Source: UBA965 sp040396955
Lineage (GTDB): Bacteria > Chloroflexota > Chloroflexia > Chloroflexales > Roseiflexaceae
Assembly (NCBI GenBank): GCA_040396955.1
Contig: JBBAWX010000023.1
Coordinates: 1-40,558 of the forward strand
Reading direction: 5' to 3'
Length of the DNA: 40,558 nt
Shown: positions 30,968 to 39,389 of the stretch, in pieces
Layout: each line of letters starts with the position of its first letter
Position numbering within the stretch: the stretch's first letter is position 1
The notes under the pieces: model-generated
Seen by the model: the letters and a program-made list of their open reading frames with translations, nothing else
What the model was told of the DNA's origin: nothing
Databases searched by the model: none
Program-made: the position numbers and the translations under genes

Positions 30968-32828
30968 ATTTCTCTTCTTGGTCAGCCAAATACAGCGGTA
31001 ACGACATATCACGGAGTTGCCAGACAATCGTGGTGATGTTTGTGTTTTTGAGCCAGGTAGCAAAGGCCGTGCGATCACGAGGACGACCTGTGCGATACAC
31101 GGAACTAAACCCGCCTGCAAATCCCGCATCGTGAAGTCGTGCACTAAAGCTATCACCGACTATCAAGAGACTTTGTTGCGGGTACATCACCGGCATGTCG
31201 GCCGGGTACGTAATCAGGTTAGCACCCGGGTTGGTAATTTTGCTTCGTTCAATGGGGAGGTCAATACGTCCCTCAAAACTGGGTGGATAAGAGAGATGCT
31301 CAGTGAGGAGGGCTGCAAATGTCCGGTCGTGAACTGGAGTTGGGCCAGCACTGATGGTGATGGTTGGTAATTTGACCATGTTGCTTGGTCGGTATTTCTG
31401 TAAGTCTGCAAGGATGTATTGCCCGACATAGTAGGCCGCAATGCGGTTCCAGTGGAAGTCTTGCGGGTAGTACAGCTGTGGAACCAGTGGTTTGGTTGTT
31501 TGCAGGATGTCGTAGGTGGGTACGATGCGTACCCCATTTTGACGAAGCTCAGCCTCGAAATTAACCATTTGTTGGTACGAGGGAGGAGTGATGTACCAAG
31601 GCAGGTACTCCGGATATATGAACTCTTTACTGGGCACAATGATCACATAGCAGGTCAATCCTTGAGCTTCATACCAAGCCACCTGCTCGGTAATCTGGCG
31701 CGCAAGTGTGGTGCGTTGTTGGGGGTCTTGTAGGATGTGTGTGAGTGCCGGCAAGCGCTCGTCGTTCCAGCGTCGCAAGAACAGATAGTCGTCCTTGCCG
31801 AAATAGACGCGTCGTGAGCTGCGTAGGAGTTGGTAGTCGAGTTCGTTTTTGGCGCGGATCATCAACGAACGCATGCCAATATGATCCATGATCCAGGCTT
31901 CAGCTGCCGCACTGTAGTGGACGGGATCTTGCCACGTGGGCCATGGCGCAAGGCGACGGTTTTCAGCAATTGCCCACGGGTCGAATTCTTGTTGGAAGAA
32001 CGTCACACTCAGAGGAATGATCGTGATGAGCAAATACCCACTGATGACGAAGCGCGGAACGCGGGCTGTTTGGCGCATCCACTTCAGATAGTCGGGTGCC
32101 CACCAGCACAGCACGCCAATGAAGCCGATCCCGGCCACCAACCATGCAAGTGTGGTCATCTGCAAGATGTCTCCGATAACGCTCCCGAGTGGCGCAATGT
32201 GTGAGAGGGTAAGCGTTGTGACAAGGCTTGATACGCAGATTCCCCAGTGCCATTGTGTTGGCCACCAGCGCATGCTGATAATGGCCATCCCAGCCCAGAT
32301 GATTAGCCACGCACCGATAATGTGCGGTTGCATGTGCCATGGATGGGTGGGCCGTAGTTGCAGGGTGGTGAATGCCCACCGAGGAGCGCTCCCGGTTGTC
32401 TCCATGCGAGCGGTAATCCGTGGAGATGATTCAGGTGCTAGGAGAAGATGCACCACGCGTGGTGCCCGAAAGCTTTGTGTGTCGAGTGGCACACGCAGAC
32501 GCCCCACCTTGAACGTGGCGGTTTCCACATCTTGGTGCATCCAGGTGTGGGTGTGCAAGAGCATGAAGGGTGACCAGGTGGCGATTGGAATGGAGACTTC
32601 ACTGGGCATCCAGCGGAAGGGGAGCTGTTGGGCGGTGTACTCGATCTGCCAGGAGCGGCTGCCCGGGTAGTTGTCAGCAATACCGATGTCGATGGTTTGT
32701 TGTGGAGCACGATTCAGCAACCAAGGAAACCCCCAGACTCCGAGCGAGCACGTGAGCACAATGGCACAGAAGCGGAGCACGTATTGGGCTGAGTAAAGCT
32801 TGATGTGGCGAAAAAGTGCGTCAAACAC
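30966..32828 (-). CDS. large AlgJ/AlgX-like O-acetyltransferase partner with extra membrane and periplasmic-type domains
   Basis: A 620-residue protein, much longer than AlgJ (about 390). Order: one N-terminal membrane helix (about 15-38), a ~120-residue extracytoplasmic beta domain, four more helices (AWLIIWAGMAIIS, ICVSSLVTTLTLS, WLVAGIGFIGVLCWWAP, SGYLLITIIPLSVTFF), then the SGNH-type domain. The catalytic set is intact: DFHW with Asp457 and His459, and GDSFS with Ser560. EAWIMDHIGMRSLMIRAKNE and KDDYLFLRR match the AlgJ start. GTG 32828 is chosen because GGGGAG lies 6 bases before it; a start at 32867 would overlap the AlgI-like gene. It should transfer acetyl groups delivered by the MBOAT to an exopolysaccharide. 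Confidence 0.88.
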   Translation of the reverse strand: MFDALFRHIKLYSAQYVLRFCAIVLTCSLGVWGFPWLLNRAPQQTIDIGIADNYPGSRSWQIEYTAQQLPFRWMPSEVSIPIATWSPFMLLHTHTWMHQDVETATFKVGRLRVPLDTQSFRAPRVVHLLLAPESSPRITARMETTGSAPRWAFTTLQLRPTHPWHMQPHIIGAWLIIWAGMAIISMRWWPTQWHWGICVSSLVTTLTLSHIAPLGSVIGDILQMTTLAWLVAGIGFIGVLCWWAPDYLKWMRQTARVPRFVISGYLLITIIPLSVTFFQQEFDPWAIAENRRLAPWPTWQDPVHYSAAAEAWIMDHIGMRSLMIRAKNELDYQLLRSSRRVYFGKDDYLFLRRWNDERLPALTHILQDPQQRTTLARQITEQVAWYEAQGLTCYVIIVPSKEFIYPEYLPWYITPPSYQQMVNFEAELRQNGVRIVPTYDILQTTKPLVPQLYYPQDFHWNRIAAYYVGQYILADLQKYRPSNMVKLPTITISAGPTPVHDRTFAALLTEHLSYPPSFEGRIDLPIERSKITNPGANLITYPADMPVMYPQQSLLIVGDSFSARLHDAGFAGGFSSVYRTGRPRDRTAFATWLKNTNITTIVWQLRDMSLPLYLADQEEK

Positions 32829-32853
32829 GTGATGCTCCCCGTCGTATACGTCC

Positions 32854-34227
32854 CTAAAAATTTGCATAGATGAACGGTGTAAACCCACTGTCGATTAAAG
32901 TCATAAGTGCCAGCAGGAACAGACTCAGAATGGCGCCAGACTGCAAGAGGGGACGCCGTGCAAGAAACACCGTCCCACGCTGAAACCAGCGCTGTGGCAT
33001 GGTAGTGATGAGCACCCCAATTCCGAGGATGAAGAGATTTTTGGGCTCTAATAGCAGGAGTGTGCTTGACACATAGGCGTTCATCTCCCACCCGACCATG
33101 GCCTGCCAGAGGTGTAGCGTGCTTGATATGTCGGTGGCGCGGAATGGCACCCACAAGGCCATGACAATCAGGAGTGTGCTCACCTGCCCCCACCACCCGC
33201 GCGGTCGCCACCAGCGCATGCGCTCGAGGACCATCCAGATGCCGTGCCCGATACCCCACACCACAAACGTGTAGTTGGCGCCGTGCCAGAGCCCGCACAA
33301 AAAGAAAATGACCCATAAATTGAAATAGGTGCGCCAACGGCCGTGCCGATTGCCACCAAGTGGAATGTAGACATAATCACGAAACCAACGTGACAGGCTG
33401 ATGTGCCAGCGCCGCCAAAATTCGGTGATGCTCTGTGCCACATAGGGACGGCGGAAATTACGTGGGAAGCGGTACCCAAAGATGCGAGCAAGCCCGACGG
33501 CCATATCGCTATAGCCCGAAAAGTCGAAGTAGATTTGTAACGTGTAGGCGAGGACTCCGATCCACACGCCACTACTCCCGTAACTCCCCGGATCCGCAAA
33601 GACACGATCTGCGATGAGCGCACAATGGTCGCCGATGAGGATTTTTTTGCTGAACCCAATACAAAACGTTTGCAGACCACTACTGATATTATGCGCATTG
33701 ATGGTGCGATATGGATCGGCAAATTGTGAGCGAATGTCCTTGAAGCGCACGATGGGACCTGCAATGAGGTGCGGAAAGAGCAGAATGTACAGCGCGTAAG
33801 ACCACCCTTGGCGATCCGGCTCGACCCGTTGATAGGCCACATCCACGAGGTACGAAATGGCGTGGAAGGTGTAAAACGAAATGCCGAGTGGCAACAGGAT
33901 GCTCGGGGACTGGTCGGTGGTGACGCCGATCAGGTTTTGCCCGACGTGTGCCAAAAATCCGGCGTACTTGTACCACAACAACGGCATGAGGTTGAGCACC
34001 ACGCCAACGCCTAAAATCCCACGATGATGCACGGTATAGGGCGCAATCACAATGGTCGCTACGATCAACCCCAATAAGAGCAGTGCATACCAACCAGCCC
34101 CGCTGATGTAAAACAGACTACTCGCCACCAACAATACGCTGTTGCGCCAGCGCGGTGGAGCAAACATGTAGCTCACCCACACTACGGGCAAAAACACAAA
34201 GATGAAGAGTGGCGATGCAAAAATCAT
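32854..34227 (-). CDS. AlgI/DltB-like MBOAT O-acyltransferase
   Basis: A 457-residue, multi-pass membrane protein. MBOAT marks: LLPLGISFYTFHAISYLVDV, FPHLIAGPIVRFKDI, LQIYFDFSGYSDMAVGLARI, EFWRRWHISLSRWFRDYVYI and GLWHGANYTFVVWG, whose His315 is the expected catalytic histidine. It moves acetyl groups across the membrane for polysaccharide acetylation. Its start overlaps the stop of the oxidoreductase gene (ATGA), and its end lies 25 bases before the AlgJ-like start, so the three form one operon. Confidence 0.95.
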   Translation of the reverse strand: MIFASPLFIFVFLPVVWVSYMFAPPRWRNSVLLVASSLFYISGAGWYALLLLGLIVATIVIAPYTVHHRGILGVGVVLNLMPLLWYKYAGFLAHVGQNLIGVTTDQSPSILLPLGISFYTFHAISYLVDVAYQRVEPDRQGWSYALYILLFPHLIAGPIVRFKDIRSQFADPYRTINAHNISSGLQTFCIGFSKKILIGDHCALIADRVFADPGSYGSSGVWIGVLAYTLQIYFDFSGYSDMAVGLARIFGYRFPRNFRRPYVAQSITEFWRRWHISLSRWFRDYVYIPLGGNRHGRWRTYFNLWVIFFLCGLWHGANYTFVVWGIGHGIWMVLERMRWWRPRGWWGQVSTLLIVMALWVPFRATDISSTLHLWQAMVGWEMNAYVSSTLLLLEPKNLFILGIGVLITTMPQRWFQRGTVFLARRPLLQSGAILSLFLLALMTLIDSGFTPFIYANF

Positions 34228-35234
34228 AGCCAGACCTTGTGGCCACTTTTGGCGGATTCAATGGCCCCAAAGACCATCGCCAGGCTGTGAATGTTGTCAC
34301 GGCAATCTCCCATGGGGGTGGCACCAGTGCGAAGCGCATGCACGAAGTCTTGTAATGACCCGGCAATACCCTGGGCAATATCGGGGGCGGCAGTGGCGGT
34401 GAGATGATGACACTTGGCGTGGAAGCCACGGGTGTCGACGACGACATCGGCCGCAATAGTGGCATGCCCATCCCATTTGGCGGTGCCTTTTGAGCCGACC
34501 GCACGCCACTCTGACTCCCACGAGGTATGCAACCCCTCGGCTGCCCAGCACCCTCGATAGGTGAAACGTGTGCCATTGGCCATGGTAAAAATAGCCGTTG
34601 CCCCAGCTGCTCCGCGGTACCAACTCCACGACGGGTTGAATTCTTCGCAGTAGACGGAGACCGGATGCGTGTCGCCAAGCAGGTAGCGGGCTGCATCAAA
34701 GGTGTGGATGGCCATGTCGAGCAACAACACGTGCGCCATTTCATCACGAAACCCGCCAAAATGTGCCCCAATGTAGAAATCGGCGTCGAGAACGCCGATG
34801 TCACCGATATGACTCATTAGTTCGCGGTAGGCCCACAAGCGGGCGTCGTAGCGCCGGCTCTGACTGACCATGTAGCGTACACCGGTGCGCTCGGCCGTTG
34901 CCACCATGGCACGTGCCTGCTCCATGGAAATCGCCATCGGTTTTTCACCAATCACGGGAATCCCGGCGTTGAGACAGGTGAGGGTCACGTCGTGATGCGC
35001 CTCGGGGATGGTCACATCGACCACGAAGTCTGGGCGTACCTGTGCTAGCGCTTCCTCGAGCGCAGTCCCGTAGTACCCAGCCGTGATGCCGAGCTCGTGG
35101 GCGGCCTGCTCAGCAGCCTGTGGCCGGATGTCGACCCAGCCAGCCAGGTTGACCTCGGCATTGTTGGTGATATTTTTGGCCCAGGTCTTGCCCATGCCGC
35201 CAGCCCCAATTAATAGCGCGTTGAGTTGGGTCAT
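34224..35234 (-). CDS. Gfo/Idh/MocA family NAD(P)-dependent oxidoreductase
   Basis: A 336-residue enzyme. The Rossmann start ALLIGAGGMGKTW binds the dinucleotide. The EKPMAISMEQA motif and the VSQSRRYDARLWAYRELM and DMAIHTFDAARYLLGD segments (conserved Lys and His of the active site) are typical. The substrate is likely a sugar, sugar nucleotide or inositol. Its place as first gene of an O-acetylation operon suggests a sugar precursor of the modified polymer, which is inference. A TATAAT box lies upstream. Confidence 0.93.
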   Translation of the reverse strand: MTQLNALLIGAGGMGKTWAKNITNNAEVNLAGWVDIRPQAAEQAAHELGITAGYYGTALEEALAQVRPDFVVDVTIPEAHHDVTLTCLNAGIPVIGEKPMAISMEQARAMVATAERTGVRYMVSQSRRYDARLWAYRELMSHIGDIGVLDADFYIGAHFGGFRDEMAHVLLLDMAIHTFDAARYLLGDTHPVSVYCEEFNPSWSWYRGAAGATAIFTMANGTRFTYRGCWAAEGLHTSWESEWRAVGSKGTAKWDGHATIAADVVVDTRGFHAKCHHLTATAAPDIAQGIAGSLQDFVHALRTGATPMGDCRDNIHSLAMVFGAIESAKSGHKVWL

Positions 35235-35275
35235 CGTGATTGGCCTTGTCTCGCTATGATGTGCGTATTCCTCCC

Positions 35276-35281
35276 ATTATA
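35276..35281 (-). promoter_or_regulatory. -10 of the O-acetylation operon
   Basis: Perfect TATAAT on the minus strand (35281-35276), 41 bases before the oxidoreductase ATG. TTGTAC lies 19 bases upstream, long for a -35. Confidence 0.5.
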
Positions 35282-35419
35282 AAAGATTCATGTGCCCACG
35301 GTACAATGACTTCTTCAATCGTTGAGATGAAAAAATGCCGTGAAACGACCACATTTGTGAATAAACGCCCCGATATACTAAAGATGAAAGCCAGACAGAC
35401 GATGTGGAGGGGAAACACA

Positions 35420-35944
35420 ATGTCGCAGGCACATATCATTGAGCAGCAGGTATTCCAGCGGTGTGAGGAGTGGTTATACGGGCAACAGCAGCAAATAGAG
35501 GAGGCGTATCAGATATCACAGTGCCAATGGGAGCTATCACTCTCACACGGCCGCATTACCTACTTTCAGCAGCGGCAGGTGGTCGCTGAGGCGCAGATTG
35601 TGATGCTCGGGTCATACCATTTGCGCAAAGGCACTTGGGTGTGGGCATGGGCTAATCCATCGTTTGCTGCGTGTCACACGATAACTCCGGCGCAGGTCAG
35701 TGGGTTAACCCGTGCTATGGGGTGGGGGTGGTTGGCGACTTCTGTTGTGCCCGTGTTTCAGCGGCCCGCCTTGTGGCGAGATCAGGTGACAAGCCCAAGT
35801 CAAGACCACATCAATCGCACCGCAGTAGCACGCCTTGTGAGCATGGCAGCCTACCAAGTTGGGGGCTCCGGGGTGCATTTTGCGCGGCAGCGTGACGTGT
35901 TGGCATGTACGGCGCTGACGCATGTATATCGTCCTGTCGGGTAG
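35420..35944 (+). CDS. small soluble protein, possibly DUF6882-like
   Basis: A 174-residue protein. The tract VMLGSYHLRKGTWVWAWANP followed by LTRAMGWGWLATSVVPVF and a late RQRDVLACTALTHVY resembles the DUF6882 group, whose members have no known function. This match is from memory and only moderate. GGAGGGG lies 7 bases before ATG 35420. A longer frame runs to 35240 but would cross the divergent promoter region. It stands alone before the NAD module and shows no signal peptide. Confidence 0.65.
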   Translation: MSQAHIIEQQVFQRCEEWLYGQQQQIEEAYQISQCQWELSLSHGRITYFQQRQVVAEAQIVMLGSYHLRKGTWVWAWANPSFAACHTITPAQVSGLTRAMGWGWLATSVVPVFQRPALWRDQVTSPSQDHINRTAVARLVSMAAYQVGGSGVHFARQRDVLACTALTHVYRPVG

Positions 35945-35997
35945 TGTTCGTGGAGGGGGGCGGTGCGACACGGAGCGTGTCACGATGCCGTGGTTAA

Positions 35998-36006
35998 TGG
36001 TATAGT
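35998..36006 (+). promoter_or_regulatory. extended -10 upstream of nadE
   Basis: TGG-TATAGT (35998-36006), 44 bases before the nadE ATG. The -35 is weak (TGTCAC region). Confidence 0.4.
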
Positions 36007-36049
36007 GTGTGCAACGTGTGTACCGTTGGTGCTGAGATGGAGCAATCTG

Positions 36050-37954
36050 ATGAACCCGGAATGGCCACATGGATATCTGCGTGTCGCAACCGCCTGCCCT
36101 GAAGTGCGGGTCAGCGATGTCGACACTAATGTAGCGCGGATTACCAGCCTCTACGCAGAGGCGGTAGCGGCAGGTGTGGCAGTGGTCGTCTTCCCTGAGC
36201 TGTGTGTGACGGGCTACACACTCGGCGATGTGGTGCTTCAGCAGGTGTTGTTGGAGGCTGCCGAGCGTGGTCTGGCCCGTTTGGCAGCGTGTACCGCCCA
36301 GCACTCCACCTGCATGGTGGTCGGTCTGCCGCTCCGGGTTGGCAATGGCCTCTACAACGTGGCCTGTGTGCTCGCCGATGGGCGCATTCAGGGCGCCGTG
36401 CCCAAGCAGTTTTTGCCCAGTTATGCCGAATTCTACGAAAAGCGCTGGTACCAACGTTGGACTAGCAGTGTCACCACTGTGGCCATTGCCGGTCAGCAAG
36501 TGCCCTTTGGTGCGGAGTTGATATTTGCTGTGCATGGAGTGCCCTTTGGGATTGAAATTTGTGAGGATTTGTGGGTGCATCAATCGCCGAGTCATGCACT
36601 CGTGGATGCAGGCGCCCTGCTCATCTGCAACCCGTCGGCATCACCCGAGTTGGTGGGTAAGGCGAGTTATCGACGCCAGTTGGTGACGCTACAATCGGCC
36701 AAACTGATTGCTGCCTACGCCTATGCCGGTTGCGATTGGCATGAATCGACCATCGACGTTGTCATGAGCGGGCACCAGTTGATTGCTGCGAACGGGCGGA
36801 TGTATGCCGAGCGTCCGCCATTTGCGCGTGGGTCTGCCCTAACATGGACCGATATCGATGTCGCCCATTTACGCCACGATCGCCGGCGCGATTCGAATCG
36901 GGTCACACGTACAGACTTCCATACCGTCGACATGGCTGTGCCAATCAGTGCGCCGGCCCTCATACCACAGGTCGATGCGTACCCGTTTTTGCCACAGAGC
37001 GAAAACGAAGCCGAGCGACGCGAGCGGCTAGCACACATCATCAACATCCAGGCCCACGGTCTTGCGCAACGCATTCATGCCACCCACGGTGCCAAACTCC
37101 ACCTCGGTCTATCGGGCGGGCTCGATTCCACGTTGGCGTTTTTGGTGGCCTGCCGGGCTGCCGAAATCGTAGATACCCCTGTACAGGCGTTGTTGCAGAC
37201 CTACACGATGCCCGCCGTGGCGAGCTCGGAACGTACCCAGCACAATGCGGTGACCCTTGCAACGTTGCATGATGTGGCGAGTACAGTCATCCCGATTGCT
37301 GATTTGGTACAACAACAGTTGATGGCGCTCGGTCATGATGGTGTGACACAGGATGTGACGTATGAAAACGTCCAGGCGCGCTTGCGCACCAGTATTTTAT
37401 TCAATATGGCCAATCTGCACGGGGGCATGGTGCTCGGCACGGGTGATTTGAGTGAAATCGCCCTCGGTTGGTGTACCTTTAACGGTGACCATATGAGCCA
37501 TTACCACGTCAATGCGGGGGTGCCCAAGACCCTGGTGCGCCACTTGGTGGCGCATGTGGCGGCTGGGGCGTCGCCGGAGATTCAGGCGTGTTTGCACGAT
37601 ATTTTGGCGACGCCGATTTCACCGGAGTTGACCACCACGGGCGATGGCACGGTGAGCCAAAAAACCGAAGACATCATCGGTCCGTACGAACTCCATGACT
37701 TTTTCTTGTATCACTTTGTGCGTTGGGGTGACCCACCCGCCAAAATTGCCTGGTTGGCCAGTCACGCCTTTGCGGGTGTATACCCAAAAGAGACCATCGA
37801 GCACTGGCTGAGTGTGTTTGTCCGACGCTTTGTGGGCAGTCAATTCAAACGTTCGGTGATGCCCGATGGCCCAAAGGTGGGGAGCGTGGCATTGAGCCCG
37901 CGCGGTGATTGGCGCATGCCTGCGGATTTGTACAATGCGGGTTTGTGGCAGTAA
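36050..37954 (+). CDS. nadE: glutamine-dependent NAD+ synthetase
   Basis: A 634-residue two-domain enzyme, the last step of NAD synthesis. The N-terminal nitrilase-type glutaminase has Glu50 (FPELCVTGY), Lys119 (VPKQFLPSYAEFYEKRW) and Cys171 (GIEICEDLWV). The C-terminal synthetase has the pyrophosphate loop SGGLDST (355-361), GTGDLSEIALGWCTFNGDHM and the terminal KVGSVALSPRGDWRMP. ATG 36050 is preferred (TGGAG 9 bases upstream) over 35963. The following NrtR-like gene begins directly after the stop, so they are co-transcribed. Confidence 0.97.
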   Translation: MNPEWPHGYLRVATACPEVRVSDVDTNVARITSLYAEAVAAGVAVVVFPELCVTGYTLGDVVLQQVLLEAAERGLARLAACTAQHSTCMVVGLPLRVGNGLYNVACVLADGRIQGAVPKQFLPSYAEFYEKRWYQRWTSSVTTVAIAGQQVPFGAELIFAVHGVPFGIEICEDLWVHQSPSHALVDAGALLICNPSASPELVGKASYRRQLVTLQSAKLIAAYAYAGCDWHESTIDVVMSGHQLIAANGRMYAERPPFARGSALTWTDIDVAHLRHDRRRDSNRVTRTDFHTVDMAVPISAPALIPQVDAYPFLPQSENEAERRERLAHIINIQAHGLAQRIHATHGAKLHLGLSGGLDSTLAFLVACRAAEIVDTPVQALLQTYTMPAVASSERTQHNAVTLATLHDVASTVIPIADLVQQQLMALGHDGVTQDVTYENVQARLRTSILFNMANLHGGMVLGTGDLSEIALGWCTFNGDHMSHYHVNAGVPKTLVRHLVAHVAAGASPEIQACLHDILATPISPELTTTGDGTVSQKTEDIIGPYELHDFFLYHFVRWGDPPAKIAWLASHAFAGVYPKETIEHWLSVFVRRFVGSQFKRSVMPDGPKVGSVALSPRGDWRMPADLYNAGLWQ

Positions 37955-38641
37955 GTGAGTGAGGGTATGCAGGAGCTAGGGTATCAGGCACCGATTTTGA
38001 CGGTCGATGGCGTCATCTTGCAGTTTGTCCAACAACAACTGCAGGTGCTGGTGATTCAACGTGCCAACGAGCCGTTCCAAGGCATGGAGGCCTTGCCGGG
38101 TGGCTATATCGTCGCCGGTGAGACGACGCAGTTTTCGTTGGCGCGTATTTTGGACCAAAAAGCCGGCATTGCGCTGACCGATATACGCCTGATTGAGCAA
38201 CTCTACACCTTCGATACGGTGGCGCGTGACCCGCGTGGCCATGCTGTGTCGGTGACCTACATGGGGCTGGCCACCGCGTTGACACCGCGGCAGCGCGATG
38301 CGCAATCACCACGATTTGTGCCCGTAGATGCCCTGCCCGAGCTGGCCTTCGATCATCGTGACATTGTGGCATATGCCTGCGCCCGCCTGCGCAACAAAAT
38401 CACCTACACGAATGCCGTGTTTGCCCTCCTGCCCGAACAGTTCACGTTGACGCAACTCCAAGACGCCTATGCGGCGATTATGGGGCGGAGCCTCGACAAA
38501 CGCAACTTTCGCCGGACCTTTCTTGGGCTGAATCTCATCGAAGCAACCCCCTTTCAATATCGCGATGGTGCCCATCGCCCGGCCCGTCTCTACCGCTTTA
38601 TCGACCAAACACTCGTGGATATCGCCCGCAACCTCGACTAA
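37955..38641 (+). CDS. NrtR-like Nudix transcriptional regulator
   Basis: A 228-residue protein. A Nudix fold (about 12-150) is followed by a winged-helix end (FTLTQLQDAYAAIMGRSLDK, RNFRRTFLG), the NrtR layout in which ADP-ribose binding controls DNA binding at NAD genes. The Nudix box is degenerate: GGYIVAGETTQFSLARILDQKAGI has R-I-L-D-Q-K where active enzymes have R-E-x-x-E-E, so hydrolysis is unlikely and sensing likely. The frame starts with a GTG adjoining the nadE stop; ATG 37967 is the alternative, but its GAGG is only 2 bases away. Targets are expected to be nadE, pncA and pncB around it. Confidence 0.88.
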   Translation: MSEGMQELGYQAPILTVDGVILQFVQQQLQVLVIQRANEPFQGMEALPGGYIVAGETTQFSLARILDQKAGIALTDIRLIEQLYTFDTVARDPRGHAVSVTYMGLATALTPRQRDAQSPRFVPVDALPELAFDHRDIVAYACARLRNKITYTNAVFALLPEQFTLTQLQDAYAAIMGRSLDKRNFRRTFLGLNLIEATPFQYRDGAHRPARLYRFIDQTLVDIARNLD

Positions 38642-38645
38642 TTCG

Positions 38646-38661
38646 GTGCAACTAAATGCAC
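38646..38661. promoter_or_regulatory. inverted repeat upstream of the pncA promoter
   Basis: GTGCA (38646-38650) and TGCAC (38657-38661) with a 6-base centre, just upstream of the -35. A candidate regulator site or a small hairpin after the NrtR-like gene. Confidence 0.4.
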
Positions 38662-38671
38662 GAAATTGCCG

Positions 38672-38712
38672 TTGAATTGAGTAAGTGTATTTAGTACAAT
38701 TACATGAAATAC
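38672..38712 (+). promoter_or_regulatory. pncA-pncB promoter with flanking inverted repeat
   Basis: TTGAAT (38672-38677), 17-base spacer, TACAAT (38695-38700). GTATTT (38687-38692) and AAATAC (38707-38712) flank the -10 as an inverted repeat, well placed for repression by the NrtR-like protein (inference). Confidence 0.6.
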
Positions 38713-38729
38713 GGCAAGGAGGAGTACAC

Positions 38730-39368
38730 ATGCCAAAAGAAGCCATTGGAATCATTGATGCGCAGCGGGGATTCATGCCAGCGGCCGAGGGTGAGCGTCT
38801 AGGAATGGCAGGTTTTGGTGAGCTTGCGATTGCGGGTGGCGAGCAGGTCGTGGATGTGATAAACCAACTCCTGGCCGATGGGCAGGCCCGTGGTCGCACC
38901 CTTTTTACCACGCAAGACTGGCATCCTGCACAGACGGCGCATTTCAGCGCCACCCCCAATTTCACGACTACGTGGCCGGTGCATTGTGTGGCAGCGACTG
39001 CTGGAGCCGAATTGCACCCGCACATCCGTCTTCCAGCAGAGGCGGTACGATTTTACAAGGGCGCAGAGGTGCTCAACGACGGTGCCGACGACACGAGCTA
39101 CAGTGCCTGGTATGCCAGTACCGATGGCCTGAGTTTGCCTGATTTTTTGCGCATGCGGGGTATCGAGACCATTTATTTGGCTGGGTTGGCCTTCGACTAT
39201 TGTGTCGGGCGCACTGCACTTGATCTTGCGCAGCGCGGTGGCTGGCAAGTGGTTGTGTTCTATGACGCCACCCGTGCAGTCGCCGAGGCGAGTGATGCTG
39301 CCATGCAGCAGGCCCTCCGTGATGCTGGGGTTCTTTTGAAGTCTACGACGGCGTTTTTTACTAGATAA
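38730..39368 (+). CDS. pncA: nicotinamidase
   Basis: A 212-residue isochorismatase-fold enzyme converting nicotinamide to nicotinate. The catalytic triad is Asp10 (IIDAQRGF), Lys110 (FYKGAEV) and Cys158 (AFDYCVGRTALDLA). The metal site is Asp63, His65 and His71 (TQDWHPAQTAHF). AAGGAGG lies 8 bases before ATG 38730; a longer frame from 38685 would start inside the promoter. pncB follows after 21 bases. Together with pncB it recycles nicotinamide back to NAD, and nadE finishes the route. Confidence 0.97.
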   Translation: MPKEAIGIIDAQRGFMPAAEGERLGMAGFGELAIAGGEQVVDVINQLLADGQARGRTLFTTQDWHPAQTAHFSATPNFTTTWPVHCVAATAGAELHPHIRLPAEAVRFYKGAEVLNDGADDTSYSAWYASTDGLSLPDFLRMRGIETIYLAGLAFDYCVGRTALDLAQRGGWQVVVFYDATRAVAEASDAAMQQALRDAGVLLKSTTAFFTR

Positions 39369-39389
39369 TCTTAGGAGTATCAAGGCACT

